A stretch of 64,000 nt of DNA from Trichoderma breve (Eukaryota > Ascomycota > Sordariomycetes > Hypocreales > Hypocreaceae): assembly GCF_028502605.1 (NCBI RefSeq), contig NW_026611593.1, positions 682,001 through 746,000 on the forward strand, given 5' to 3'. The translations under genes were made by a program, and so were the position numbers. Of the stretch, positions 34,384 to 48,100 are shown piece by piece. Below the pieces are notes generated by a model that worked only from the letters and a program-made list of their open reading frames with translations, did not search any database and had not been told where the DNA came from. How positions within the stretch are numbered: position 1 is the first letter of the stretch; each line of letters starts with the position of its first letter.

Positions 34384-36400
34384 GGTTGGTTTTACGGTGT
34401 GTGAGGGTAGATATCTTTGAACTTGGGTGTGGTAAGCTGAAAGGCAAGTATATGCAGTCAAGAGTAAAGGTCAGACAGACAAACTGCTCGCCTCGATGGC
34501 ATTCCGTCTAATGGAAGAGATCATTGCCAGCTTTTATCATCCGCGCACGCTCTACATCCATCCTGGCAGCATCATGAAAGGCCTTTGGAGAACTTCAACC
34601 AAAACTTTTGCGTGACTGCATCTGTAAATTCCTCAGACTTCGAACCCATCTGTAGATCTTTTGTCATGGTGGCCTTTCGCCCCAGCTTCCCGAAGATCTA
34701 GCCTTACCTAAAAGCACTTAGCCACTCTACCCCTGGCGGTGCTTCTATTGGACCTTGTCAAGATTCTTTGCTTGGTCAGGTATGGGTCCAATTCGTCTTG
34801 TTCTGGATAGCCCTCCTCCAGCCACTCGTTTCACAATCTGCACCACTGCACCACGTCGACGCTGCAATCCAATGAAGACGCGTCGTTCATTTGGTGAGCA
34901 ATTAGAGAACGACATGGGCACTGCAGAAGTGGCTGTGGGCATAGCGGGAGGCAGACACTGTAGCGATCTGGGATTGGAGGCTCGGACTTGACATACCATT
35001 AAGAGCGTGCATCACAGCAACACCAGTTTGGGAGGGGGGCGATAGGTGGAGACAGAGAGAGAGCGATGAGTACATGTATGTACATGTACAGATGAAGGGT
35101 TGTGTCCCAGCTCCTGTTTTCATGATTTCCACTTCTTTCCTACTTCTGGCGGCACCGCACGTGGTACCAGTACCACTTATGTCTCTCCGAGGGCGGTAGG
35201 CCAGTGGGGGGGTTTGTACGGGCTGTGCTGTCTTGATCAACTCAACTGGGGGGTCAACTGGGCTGTCTTGGCCAACTGCGTAGTACTTCTTTCAACTCCT
35301 CAGGTTAGATACTAAAGTACTTTGTATGATAGACAGAGACTTCCAGTACTTATGTCCACACATATTTTACAAAAGAGCCGAGGGAAACACCTACCTGTAC
35401 AGGGACCAACGTCAGCGCCCTAAATCTGCCATCCCGCACCCCAAAGATCTCCTGCAGGTGCTTTATTACGGTGACACCTTTACTAAGGTAGAAGCCTGAA
35501 TGGCTTTACAACATTGCATTGGATTCGTTGTTACTAAGCCACACTGCCTCAACAGAGAGATACCCAACGGGACCTTTTCAAACAAAACAGTTGAACCCAA
35601 AAGTGCTGATCGGCTTCCTCACCTTTTTGTAAAAAAGAAGATGAAAAGATTTATGGATTTTGAGCTTCAAGTTGATTTCTTTTAACCCTTTTGTTGTCAC
35701 CTCATTACGAAGCTCTTGTCTTTTATTTTAGAGTTGGAGTCAGTACTTTTTGGTTATTCTCTTCGTTGGCATCAAATGCCATACATTTGCCAAATGCCCA
35801 TAAGATCCACGGATCTCAAGCCGACAGCGGCCCTTCGAATGACGTCCCCCTTGTTCACAAGCCAGGCAATCCCATCTCTCTCTTCCCCCATCCCACTTCG
35901 GCACCTTGGCCAAGCGGAAAAGTACGAGTACGGCAGCATATTCATGACATACCAACCAATGGCTAAGCTTGTTGTTTCCATATGCCCGTACTCCGTGCTT
36001 AAGCGAGAAATCGAAGAGACCCACAGAGGATATTGAAGTCTTGAGATAGTTGGTTGAAGGGCTGTGCAGGGGCAGGGGGGGCTTTTCGCTTTCTCCACTG
36101 TCCAGCGATTGACTTGGCGTCGTACCCACTGATCAAAGATCCATATTCCAGTTCCTTTGTCCGTTTGCTGGCCCCAGCGCCCAGCGTGGTCGTCGGACTC
36201 GTCAATTTCCGCCAACGGTCAGACTATGTCGCTGTGGTTGACGAGCTCGCCCGGCCTGCTCCTCAAGTCACCGCCTGCGTATAGTCTCGCTGCCACGCAG
36301 GCTCATCATAAAACCTCCATCCCCCGACTTAGAATGCGTCAGCACTTCCAAACCTTCTCGTCATTCATCACCCGCCCTCGATAATTCTCCCCACTACGCC
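34384..36400. other. Intergenic / promoter of the Clr5 gene
   Basis: Two kilobases without a supported gene. At 35071-35088 the 8-bp palindrome TACATGTA occurs twice, separated by two bases. The last few hundred bases before 36401 are C/T-rich on the plus strand and suit a promoter and leader. Confidence 0.45.
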
Positions 36401-38582
36401 ATGGCTGGGCAGTATCCAGGCCATAACCATCACAACTTCTGGAATGAGTTGTATGACAATGACCTCAATGCTCTCGCGTCGGAGACCAGCGGCGACACCG
36501 GCCTAGTCACGACGCAATCGATTACCAGAGACGATATCATGATGTCTTTGTGGCAACACTCTACATCTGGCCATGTGAATGAGATTTTGATGAGTGAGCT
36601 TTTGACCCCCGGCAACGGGGCGCCACCTCCCCGCCCGGCTCACCCAGCTGAGATGGCGGGATCTCTCAATGAAGTCGGTAGTCAATTCGACAACCAGCCC
36701 ACCGGAGATGCCGCCTATGCCTCCGCCGAAGCTCTTTCTACGGCCGTTGATGGAGCCCAGGATGCGCCGCCCCATGTTCAAACCAACACACCTGCAGCCG
36801 CCGCCGAGCAGCCTCCCAACCAACGCAGGCCCCGTGCGCGGCCGCCGGATCCTCAAGTTTGGGAGCATCACAGGGATGCCATCTATTCTTTCTATATGGA
36901 GCAGAACTTTACTTTAGCAGCAACCATGCAGCTGATGAAAGATCATCACCAGTTTCACGCAACGTAAGTGTCAGACAGCTATTATTAGCATTCAATAGAG
37001 AATACAGTAGTCTAACCGACTTCCAGAGAGAAGATGTATAAAGACAAGTTCAAACAATGGAAGTGGTCCAAGAATCTACCAAAAGCCATAGCTGCGCGTA
37101 TGCTCAACATCGCCAAACAAAGGCGACCAAAACGTACCATTTTTAGGTGGAATAACCGAATATGGCCCATCGAGCGGATCAAGAAGCTATTGAGCAGACA
37201 TTCCGCTGAAGAAGACTCGTCCCTACAGGACGGTAAGTCGGCCGCCCCATACCCCAGGCTGAAATAAACCCAGGCATTGCGCAATCTGACACCATATAAA
37301 AGACTCCTCCATACCTGACGATTTCACCTACGGGACACCGCCATCTTCTGGCATTACCGACACCGAGAGCGTCCTCGAGAACTCACGTGGCACTGATGGT
37401 GATCTCGAGATGGCTGATGCAGCCACTGCCGATACCACCGAGGACTTGTGCAAGTTCCTTGCCGAAGGCCGTTGTCGCACAAATTCTACACCAGAAGAGC
37501 TCTACTCCCGCGCCCAAGAAGCCCTGAAAGCGGCCGAGGCAGGTACCTGTAATCACGAAGAGGCAGAATCAGCCTTAAGAGATGCGTTTTCCTACTTCAG
37601 ACACCACTGCTCGTCAACCCAGGGCAAGACGCTGGAGATTGGCTATTTGATGGCCCATTTCTATGTCAAAATAGGGCGTGTCAATGATGCCCATTGCATC
37701 CTTGACTGGATGACCAAAGAGCTCTGTGGAGATACCAAGTCTTGCCACGACAGGACTGTAACTCATATGCTCAGCACCATAACCATCCTTCGCCGAACAC
37801 AAAGGGATGAAGAGGCAAATTTACTTACAATCCTGCTCTTGAAACATCACCAAACTCCAAAGGCGGAGCATTTCCTCCTGCAAAACCCTTCTGAGCCTTA
37901 TGTCGGGTCGAATGAGATGATTGAGAATCTGCTAGCATCGAGCGAACCCGAGAAGCTAGCGTCCATGCCAAGGATTTTAGAACGTCTTTCAACTGATTCC
38001 AACAACCATGTGTTACTCCAAGATCTACTCTCTCGGTATATACAGAAGTGCGACCAATCGACGCTTGAGAAACAAGCTATCCACTCTAGATGCATTTTTG
38101 CGGCAGTATTAGCTAAGAATGCTTCATTTGGGGGGGCTATAAACATTCTCAAGGAGGCGGAGCGGCTCTTGGATCCGTTCTTGAGGGGGAATACTAAGTC
38201 TTATTGCCTCTTAGAGCCCTCAACACTCGAATTGGCTCGGCGTCTTGCTTTTACATTCGGCGATGCAAACGATTTAGATGCATGCTTGAGAGTACTAAGC
38301 ACCGCATTAGATCATATGGCTTTTGACGAACTCATTGATATGGGCACTGGGTACGGCCACACGGTGTGCGATTTCCTCATGTCGACGGCATCTGAACTCC
38401 ATGCAAGAGGTTTCTGCGAGCTAGGTCGTGCTTGGATGGACCAAGCTCTCTCCAAATGTCATGACATGTTTGGGGATGATCATAAATGTACGAAGTGGGT
38501 AAAAGGAGTGATGGAAGCTTGCACCATGGATATTTTCGTGAATGATTTCTCTGGGACAATGGATGTTTTATACTGGGAATAG
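36401..38582 (+). CDS. Clr5-domain protein with helical-repeat C-terminus (682 aa); join(36401..36963,37027..37232,37303..38582)
   Basis: Three exons join in phase (introns of 63 and 70 bp, both GTAAGT donors). Residues 152-205 form a Clr5 domain (PF14420), split by intron 1: PQVWEHHRDAIYSFYMEQNF, then KMYKDKFKQWKWSKNL. The domain is a putative Myb-like DNA- or protein-binding fold first named after a fission yeast heterochromatin factor. A basic stretch (AKQRRPKRTIFRW) and an acidic linker lead to a C-terminal region of about 390 residues with helical, TPR-like periodicity (YLMAHFYVKIGRVNDAHCIL). No DNA target can be stated. Many Sordariomycetes carry expanded sets of such proteins, sometimes near incompatibility loci. 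Confidence 0.85.
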
Positions 38583-39155
38583 CGGGGTCTTGTTAGAAGC
38601 GAAGTCATTTCATCATACGGACCTGCATACATATATGCAAGATGAAATTTTTGGAGTTTTGTCGGAAAGACGGTTTTTAGATCGGGATGCCGGGTATCAA
38701 AGGTTGCTCGTTTCAGGGTAAACATTGGGAATGTAATGAGGAGACGGGTAAGACGACTTCATGTCGGTATCATGGAAGCAACAGCATTTATTGGATTGGC
38801 CTACAAGATTGATTAAAGCAAGCGGCGGCGTATTTGATGGATAGTCATGTTTTGTTTAGCACTTTTACACATCCTAATTTGCTCTCTTGATACTTGTTTG
38901 CTTTTGACTTGGGTACGATGCTCACTTACAGGTTTGTAATGGATAATGACAAAATGAAGCGCATTCTGTAAGAAGGAATGAAATGATGCCAGTTATGCGT
39001 CCAGTTATACACTTTGTCCAAGATAAAACAGGCAATCTGTGTGTCATTACGTGCTAAAGCGATATTGAGATGTTAACCTTTATCATTGTGACACATGCAA
39101 AGCCACGAATCTGCTTTCCGGTCTCGAATAAATAATTCAAGCTGGATTATATTCA
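38583..39155. other. Intergenic
   Basis: AT-rich 3' region of the Clr5 gene. Nothing further is recognised. Confidence 0.4.
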
Positions 39156-39431
39156 TCATATAGACTTTGAAAACATGCTAGCTAAAGCTGAGGCCGTTGG
39201 TAGTTGAACGTACGCCTTCTGCAGCTCAAGCTCAATATACCCTGCAACATCTCCCGAGTAAACATTTATCTGTTGGTCAAACACTCCCTCGTTTCGATTC
39301 TCGGAAATCCACAAGTGGCACATTTCTTCGTAGCCTAGAACTATTCCACGGCCAGTCAAGCAGATAATAAGTTCGTTCACCAGAAGGAAAGTGAAGTCTT
39401 TCGGCGATAAATTGAATGCTCTGAACCGCAA
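39156..39431 (-). pseudogene. Coding-like fragment of unknown family
   Basis: About 91 codons read as credible protein (SPKDFTFLLVNELIICLTGRG, then VLGYEEMCHLWISENRNEG and FDQQINVYSGDVAGYIELEL). There is no ATG at its beginning and two stops (TAG TGA) lie just upstream in frame. Only about 80 bp separate it from the stop of the next gene on the same strand. I infer a remnant of the C-terminal part of a larger gene, or a lone 3' exon. Family not recognised. Confidence 0.35.
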
Positions 39432-39509
39432 GCTTCACTAGCACATACCTATTGTGGCGGTGGGAACGAAGCGATGTATTCTTCTCATCATCTATGTTTG
39501 GCTTCCTAT

Positions 39510-40609
39510 CTAGATATCACTGACGTGTACATTCGGTCGTGTTGGATTCTTTCCAGCCCCATACTCGTCAATAATGTCGTTGATCTTATCGGCATCCAAT
39601 CCCTTAACAATCTGAAAGGGAGTCGGCTTGAAAACTCCCTTCTCAACAAGGTCAGGGAAAGACTTCCAAAAGATTGTCGAGAGCTCTTTTCTATCATCTT
39701 CATGTGGACGGCAGAGGAAGCGTCGCAAGTCGTATCCTGCCTGTTTGTTGAGTTTGCTGTCATCAACTTCGCCAGCTGTTAAAGGAACCAGGATTCCCTT
39801 CTTGCTATTTGACAAAAGGTTGGCACCTAGTGTCAGGTCTTTCGCCTGAACTGCGGTGCACACGTGTAGAAGGTCATCTCCAACAATACTTCGTACTTTT
39901 GCTTCAATGTCGCTGTCGCTCAGTGTTCTGTCGATGACATGGGTGGCTCCGAGTTCAACAAGAAGATCGGATTTAGCCTTGCCCGCGATCGCGATAATGG
40001 TACCAAATCCAGCCCACTTGGCAATTTGAATGGCAAATTTTCCGCAGTTGGAACCACCTCCAACAATAGCTAGGGGTGTGTTCTTGTAATCGAATGACTG
40101 TCCTTCTGGCGTCAAAGGAGAAGGGATAGCGTGAGTAGATGGATGGAATAGAGCAATGTACATGGTAAGTACATTCAGCGGTAATGTCGCGGCCTCGTCC
40201 TGTGTGATTGAGGAGGGAACCCGACCCATGAAACTGACATCCATGATTGCGTACTCTTGGGTGCCCATGTAATCTCCCTTGAATGGATCGCCATTACCAA
40301 ACACCACATCGCCAACTTTGAACTTGTCGACATCTTTGCCAAGAGCATGTACAACGCCAACGAGATCAATTCCAAATGGAGAGGGCACATTGTCGCCAAT
40401 GAAGTACCCCAAATCACGAACATACTGATCGTGAGGATTTACTATTTTGGTCAGTCATGCTAGCAAAGCTCTGGAGCATCATCATACGAACATCCTGCAA
40501 TGTTGACCTTCACCAAGACTTCATTGGGTCCAGGAGTCGGTACTGGTCTGGTGTGCAAGGCAAGTCGCTGACCACGCCCTGTAATCACTACTGCTTTTTG
40601 ATCCGCCAT
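39510..40609 (-). CDS. MDR oxidoreductase, trans-enoyl-reductase / ToxD-like (349 aa); complement(join(39510..40441,40492..40609))
   Basis: Zinc-lacking MDR protein of the type annotated as ToxD-like or trans-acting enoyl reductase in fungi. Exon 1 gives MADQKAVVITGRGQRLALHT, then PGPNEVLVKVNIAG. A 50 bp intron (GTTCGT...AAATAG) joins it to LNPHDQYVRDLGYFIG. The GroES-like half carries PFGIDLVGVVHALGKDV and the cofactor half IVGGGSNCGKFAIQIAKWAG. The GC-CG-type acid/His zinc ligands of classical ADHs are absent. Enzymes of this type reduce C=C or carbonyl bonds with NADPH. No polyketide synthase lies in the window, so a biosynthetic role is not supported. A TATA-like element (TATAAATA) is at 40713-40720. 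Confidence 0.85.
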
Positions 40610-42108
40610 GGCTGTAGTTGTAGGATTGCGCGTTTCGTGCTAACTGATAAGGTAGAGTTTTGTGCTAGAATGACAATTTGGATATTCTAGACTTTAGTTG
40701 GGTTTTAAGAGATATTTATACTGCCACCTCTATAGCTAAGCGGTTGTCAGTTCCGTATTTAGATCACATTTTATTGGTGTGTTCATTAATCATGAACTGG
40801 GACCTGGAATCATTTTTGATTCCATGCCCGTTTTATCAAGCCATCAATGTCATTATTGAAAGAGGAGTTACTCGCATATGAGCGCGTCATGTTGCTGAAT
40901 GGTCATTTAATAATCAGGAGAGTATTCAGATTAATATACAATCCCCAATCTCATATCATTTGCAGCACATTTCCGCTAAGATCCCAGTCTCAGGTAACCT
41001 AACTTAGTCTTAGTACGCTATTTGCCAAGCGCATGATTTCAAAGCAACTCTTCTTGTCAAGCAATGCCCTTCTTATACTCTGTGATACGGTCTCGAATGC
41101 GTCGACGATTTACTAAGCATACGCTGTAAGCAATCGATCGGCTGGCACAAACCCCCGCGCTGGGTCCGGAGAATAAACCACCCGGGCAATGATTTGTAGG
41201 GCCATTAATCCGCAACTCCGCGTAATGCTCCTACTCCGCACCAGATGAAGAGCTAAATGGGTGTCCAGCCTCCAATTTTCTGACTCTTTTGGCCCAAATC
41301 TGGTCTGACACAGATCGCTCTAGAGCAACTTAATTGTCTACAGTAACGCTCATATCTCCTTAAATACCAGCTTAATCCTCTATGTGAGATCTCTTGATTT
41401 CTTCAATTTCTTCGGCATTCTCGTATTCTATCCCACTCAAACTTGCAGGCTGTAACTAAGCATTACTAAATGTAACAGTCACAAGCTAGGTGTAGTGACA
41501 AGACTGGCTAGGCACCTTGGTGAGACAAAATGACTTCTGCTCAAGGCAACCTCGAGAGCATGATACTATATGAGTCGAAGCAGCATCAATTGAATCGCCG
41601 TTTGCTTCCATTATGCATTGACGGACATGAATACCACGGCGACAATCATAACACGTTCACTCCACTTCCATCTAGTGATGAGCATAAGGAAAGTTATACG
41701 ATCGGCGGGGCCAGGCATATATTTGTCGTAGATTAGCTATTTTCTCGATGCACGTCTATAATTAAACACAGCCTTGAAGTCCTAGGCTAAGCATTAGGCA
41801 GATCATTGAGTCCAATCGCCAAAATTTTAGCGCTTACTTATATGCATCAGGCAACAAAACATCAGTTTATCTGCCTTGTCGACCTCGTGTTTAGCGGTCA
41901 ACTAAGCCACGGAGGTAAACGATATAATACTACCTGGGTAGAGACACAGCAACGGACATGCAACTTTCAAACTGGAGGATACAAACTCGACTCAAACTCA
42001 ACTACTTTTACAAACTAACTTTTCCCCCTCGTAAAACTGAGTCGATCGCATGGTTCGATTGCCACGGTAGCCCTCAGTTCTTCACCCCTACAACTCTACA
42101 CCAACATC
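40610..42108. other. Intergenic upstream of the NACHT-ankyrin gene
   Basis: The two flanking genes diverge from here. A 68-codon frame at 41530-41736 has a fair start context (ACAAAATG) but no signal peptide, motif or homologue I know, so it is not called. Otherwise AT-rich with no recognisable structure. Confidence 0.4.
40713..40720 (-). promoter_or_regulatory. TATA-like box of the ToxD-like gene
   Basis: TATAAATA on the minus strand, about 105 bp upstream of the ATG at 40609. Confidence 0.4.
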
Positions 42109-45100
42109 ATGGGATCAGGAAGCCAGGCCAGTGAAGAAGACATTGACGCTGTCTTGATTGGCCGAGATGATGTCAGTGATTACAATCCGGGGCAATTGCT
42201 GCCCGAGCTTCCAGAGGTCATCGCAAAGATTCGAGCCTGGCTGCAGCCAACAGCATACGACATTGCTGGGGGAGAATACCGCAGGCACTTGTCGTCTCAC
42301 GTTGCCGGCACAGGGCACTGGCTCACTTCAAGTAAACAATATCAAGAATGGATGACAAATGAAGAGCATGGAATGCTCTGGATCAAGGGCATTCCAGGAT
42401 CTGGAAAGTCGGTGATGGCGGCCAATCTAATTAACGAAATTGCCAAGTCGAATCCAGGTTGTCCAGTGTTATACTTCTTTTTCCGCCAAATCATCGACGC
42501 CAATCATGAGCCTCGGGCTTTACTACGAGATTGGATGGACCAAATCCTGAGTTACAGCCCACCTTTACAGAAGCAACTGAAAAAGTATGTGGAAGAGAAT
42601 CGATCCCTTGACAGCATATCTCCGGAAACTATGTGGAATCACTTGCGCCTAGCCTTTGTTGGTCTTCCTGGAAAAGTCTTCTGCGTCGCTGATGCACTTG
42701 ATGAGATGGATCGTGGCAACGAGGGGTTCCTCAAGACACTTGGAGACATTAGCCAGTGGCGACCAAAGACGGTCAAGTTCTTGATCACCAGCCGTCCAGT
42801 GTCAAGTGTAGAAGTGCCACTAAGAAAGACCCCTTGTCTGCATATTCGGTTACAGGAAGCCTTGGTTGATGTTGACATTTCAACCTATGTCCATTTCGCT
42901 CTATCAAGATCTAATATCCCAGAGAGTGATTGGAAAACGATCGCAGATGCAGTCCCAGGCCGTGCGAATGGTTTGTTTCTCTACGCCAAGCTAGCCATGG
43001 ATGCGTTTCTCGAGCCAAACGTCGATATCAATACAGTTCTCTTGAAACTTCCAACAGATTTGAACGCCTTATATACCGATCTATTGAGCGAGCATGCAAA
43101 AAGATCTGGTGTGCCGGGTAACATCCAGCACCTCATTTTGCAATCCGTCACTCATGCTACCCGCCCCTTGCGACTGCTCGAGCTGGCAGAAATGATCAGG
43201 ATCAGCATGTTTAACGACTCCAAATGGGATATAAAAGCTACCAAGGGACTCATCAGAGCTGCATGTGGCCCGTTGCTGGAAATACTACCTGATGAAACAG
43301 TTTCGGTTATACACCACTCTTTTACTGAATACCTTAAGGGCACTACACGACCGGGCGAGGGCCAGCACATTGGGTATCCTGTCCTGCAGATGGGCTCAAC
43401 ACACGCTCAACTTGCTCTGCAGTGTATTCTGTACTTGAAATCTGGATGCTTAAATTCCATCACCCTTAAGACGGACGAAGAAATAGCCGACATGCCACGC
43501 ACCCAGTGGGAACGTGGCGGTGGCTATTTCAAGATTAAGCGCACAGTAGAAGAGATGGAAGTCGAAACCAGACTTCAGTACCCATTCTTTGAATATGCGG
43601 CCAGCAATTGGTACCAGCATATTGCAAAATCTGAAGCTGCCGGCCAGGATCAGAAAGAGATCAACGCGAAACTTGACGAACTATTTGGACTCGATAACAA
43701 TATGAGGGCATGGCTCCAGATGAGGTGGCCAGAATACAGCCTGGGCGCTAGAAGTGTCACACAGCTTCATATCGCCGCCAAAAAAGGCCTGGTATCATAC
43801 GTGAAAGAATTACTTGGAAGCTTCGACATAAACGTGCCGGATTTCTACGATAGAACACCTCTGTAAGCCATGGCTCTCTCCCCTCTAGACTGACTACTAC
43901 TAGAATAGTGGTGAGCTTCTTAGCAGCACATTACTAACATCAACACAACGTCTAGTTGGTGGGCTGCTTCTGAGGGACATGCGGAAATTGTTTCGATATT
44001 GATAGAAGGCGGTGCAGATCCAGATCGACCTGACAGTTACTCTGGCCGCAGGCCTCTTCATGTAGCGGCCAGCCACGACCACCCTGAAGCCGTAACAACG
44101 CTACTGAAAGCCGGGGTCAGCCCTTCAACGAAAAAGACTCTTGAAAATCCTTGGTTTAGGAGTCGTCGTTCCCCATCAAGCATTGGCGACACGCCGGTCC
44201 AGTATGCTTGTAATGGGCATTTCAAGGCACTAGAAGCATTTCTACCCTTTATAAGAGACGATTTAGATTTGATGCACCGTGCCTTGGCGTGGGCGGCCGG
44301 ATTGAGATCATCAAAATGCGTTGATTTGCTGCTTCAGCAACAGGGCGTGGATATCAACAAAACCATTGACGGCCAGACGCTACTTTATAGAGCTTGTGAA
44401 GCAGTTGATGAAGGGATGGTAGCAATGTTATTGAAGGCTGGAGCAGATGTTAGCATTATATGCGATGCTGGTGATGATGCGACTTGGCGATGGAAATATT
44501 CGCAGGATGAGCCCGCCAAACTGACCTGCTTATTTGCTCTTTGTAATCGACACGGCAGTGAATATTACAACGACAAACTGCAAGTTATATTCAGGCTTTT
44601 GGTCGAGGCCGGAGTTGACATTCACTACCGGACGCCATTAGGTGAAACAGCATTACACAACGCCGCTCATTGTCCTGTCCTCATCAAGTTACTATTAGAA
44701 GCTGGGCTTGATGCGAATGCCACCGATATCGATGGCGCAACTCCACTTCACTTTATGCGCTCGGGAATGGTTCCATTGATACCGTCCATAGAACTCTTTG
44801 TTGAGCAAGGACATGTTGATATCAATGCTGCAAAGGAATGCGGGCGAACGATTCTTCACGATCTTATCCTCAATGGTGACGAGCCATCAACTATGAGATT
44901 CCTGGAATATGGACCAAACTGCAATGCAGTTGATAACATGGGCAACACTCCATTGCATACTCTCATGCAAGTACCTAAGCCAACGCCAGAAATGGTCAAA
45001 GCCCTACTCGCTGGAGGAGTCGATCCAAATGCACGAAATCACGACGGCATGACTGCATTACTGCTCTGGAATCGATCCAGCGACAGTCGGACGGATATTC

Positions 45101-48100
45101 TAGACATGCTTCTCGAGGCGGGTGCCGATATCAACACGGTTGACAAGGATGGAAACAACCTAATCTTTCGATCGCTCTCCGTTTTCTTGTTTATGAATGC
45201 GGAAGATCCACACAAAGATATTAAATATCTTATCGATCGAGGAGTTTCACCGTTTCAACGCAATTTCCGCGGCGAAACAGCTCTCCACTACGCCATGAGG
45301 TGCCCCCACGCCTATGAGTCGAGACTTATGGCCTCCAATCCTGTGACGAGGGTTGATTTCCTCATTAGTTTAGGCCTCGACGTCAAGGCTGTTGACTATA
45401 ACGGAAATAACCTCCTTCATACAGTTGCCGTGTTGGATGTAAACCACAGCTCTTATGAAGGCCCGCGGTTACTGGACCTCTGGGAGAAGCTTCTCGCTCT
45501 GGGCTTAGACTTGGAACAGAAAAACCATGCCGGCCGCACGCCACTACACTTCTTATGCGCATACAGTAATCGTTGGTTGCGCATGCCGTCGGGGGAGACC
45601 ATGCCCATTGATCTCGTCATTTCCCGAACGAAGAATGTCAATGTCCCCGATGATGATGGCATCGCCCCTCTACATCTAGCTGTATCTACTTGCGGGGAGG
45701 TGTATGCCAAAAAGCTGATTGAAGCTGGCGCGAATCCTCTGGTTTCTACTCATGAAGGGCTCACTCCTCTTCATCTTGCTGCGCGGGGCAGAGACAGCAA
45801 CAATGTCGGCCTACTATTAGATGCACTAAGGAAACGACAACAAGGCCTACCAGATATTGATATCACACAGTCAGGACAAGCTAATAGTTCAACTTTGAGC
45901 AAAATGAATGACCGCCGGGCAGTAATGGGCGTGAATGCGAAAGTAACAACTGATTCGGACGCTTATACACCTCTTTACTACGCTTGTAGGTCTGGGAGAC
46001 CTGAAACAGTGTCTCTGCTGTTGGAAGCCGGAGCTGATGCTAAACTCAAAGGCATCTTCGAAGGTTGTCTTGAATTTGAAGAGGAATGCGAACGATGGAA
46101 GCATCCTCGTCCGCAACAAGATGGTGGCGAATACCAATACAAGGCAGCTCTAAAACTGCGTGACCCATACCGTACCGATGGATCTTGCCAGTGCCACAGT
46201 ACAGTTAAAGGGATCGGTATAGGCCATATAGCGAGGCTCGAAGAGATTGTTGACATGCTTGTCGAGCATGGAGCCGATATTTCTTTGCTTGTAAACCGTC
46301 CTGGGAGACACAAAGAAGGCATCATCAACACAGCTGTCGAGAAGCAAAGGAATTATACGGCTGCCTGTTTGATGCACGCTCTCGACACGAGCACTACCGA
46401 AGGGCTAGATGAGCTCACAAAGTTCGCCCAAGTTGCGCGTCGCCATGAGCAAGAAGCTGCATTTAAGGCCTTGACATCTTCAGCCCTTATTCGTCCCGGA
46501 GACAAGGATCAATCCGTGCCATTGAATTTTGTCACGCGGTTTTTGATTCGGAGAGAGTATCATCTGTTAGAAGAACTTTCTCGGCTGGGAGCGACATTTC
46601 TTCCTAAATTCACTCCAGGTGTTGACTACGTGCCAAACGAGAACGCCACCCTGGAACATCTTATAAAGCTTGGCTTCACGTCGCTTGTTGACAAGATAGC
46701 GACCATTGAGACGGAGGCACAGTTAGAAAAGGGAGAATGGCATGCGTTTGGTGACAAAACAAGGCCGGGTTTGTTCTTCTCAAAGAGGGATGGTACTTCA
46801 GCTTCTTTTTCGCCATTCCTTCTTACCGCTGTTCAGAGGGAGTTGCCGAACATGGATATGGTGCGATTGCTTGTTGAGAAATTTGCGGTCAACATCAATG
46901 AGACTGATACAGACATGGAATCCGCTCTCTTTTGGGTCGCACGAGGTAACTGCTGGTGGCAAGTCCACCAAGCATTGCCTTATCTGCTTGATGCTGGCGC
47001 AGATATTCATATGCGAAATGCAAAAGGGAAGACGCCACTCCATATGGCTCTCCAAGGAGACGGCGAATATCTAGGACCATTTAACTGGGACGCAGCCAAG
47101 ATACTGATCGAAAGAGGAGCGGATGTCAATGCGGTCGATAGTCAGGGCCAGAGCTGTCTCGCGTGCGCACAGCATAACGTTGACATGGTCAATCTTCTTG
47201 TCAAGCATGGAGCAATTGTCACACTGGACTCGATTTTTGGCGCCATTGAGTCCGGCAATGCAGAAGTTCTGCAAGCGCTCTTATCTAGCGGTATAAGCCT
47301 AAATGCTCTTGGAGACGCGCCGCCCAGGGAGGAAGACGAGAGGAGGAGGAGGAAGGGCCTTAAAGTGCCGGAGACACATAAAGAGTTTCCACTGCATTAT
47401 GCCGCCAGATATTTGAGCTTGAGTTGGACTAACTCGAACAGTTTTTGTCGGGAACTCCCCGCTAGAATGAAGATCATTGAGATACTCATTCAGCATGGAG
47501 CTGATCCGTTTGCAAAATTCCTCAAAAAGGACAAAAGGCCCGAAGACAAGTCCAGTCTCTCAGAGACACAAATCGCCACTATCGATGTGCCTAAAGGCTG
47601 GAGTGAATGTACCCTATTACATGAGGTACTTACTTCAGATATAATAGCAGATCCGTTTCTTCAAATTCCAAATCTCGACGTCAACTATCGAGATGCCAAA
47701 GGCCGCACTCTTCTCCATGCGATCTGCCATAATAAGGGTGGCTATCATGATGGTGGTGGCCCTGATCATATCATCGGATCAGACACGAATAAGGACGTGA
47801 TTACGCCAGAGGAGCGAGTTAGCTCATTTGAGCGACTTTTGTCTCTCGGTGCAGAATTGGAGGCGACAGATAACTTTGGCCGAAACGTCATTCATTATAT
47901 GTTTGCTGGTGGTGAAGAGCACACTTATTATTTTGGCTTGTTCCGGAAATCCTTGGCCTATATTCTTGAAGAGGCCCCCAATTTGATGAACCAGGCGGAT
48001 GGAAATGGCGATACTCCATTTCACTATGCCGTAAGACGGGACACTGCCGACGAATTAGACATGCTGTTGGCGGCGGGAGCAGATCATACAGTTGTCAACA

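Noticed and set aside
36503..36871. 122-codon frame antisense to the Clr5 gene
   Set aside because: It is a shadow of the GC-rich Clr5 exon; no independent evidence.
39510..40609. Membership of the ToxD-like gene in a polyketide cluster
   Set aside because: No synthase, transporter or other cluster gene lies within the window.
41530..41736. 68-codon plus-strand frame before the NACHT-ankyrin gene
   Set aside because: Fair ATG context only; no signal peptide, repeats or known family.
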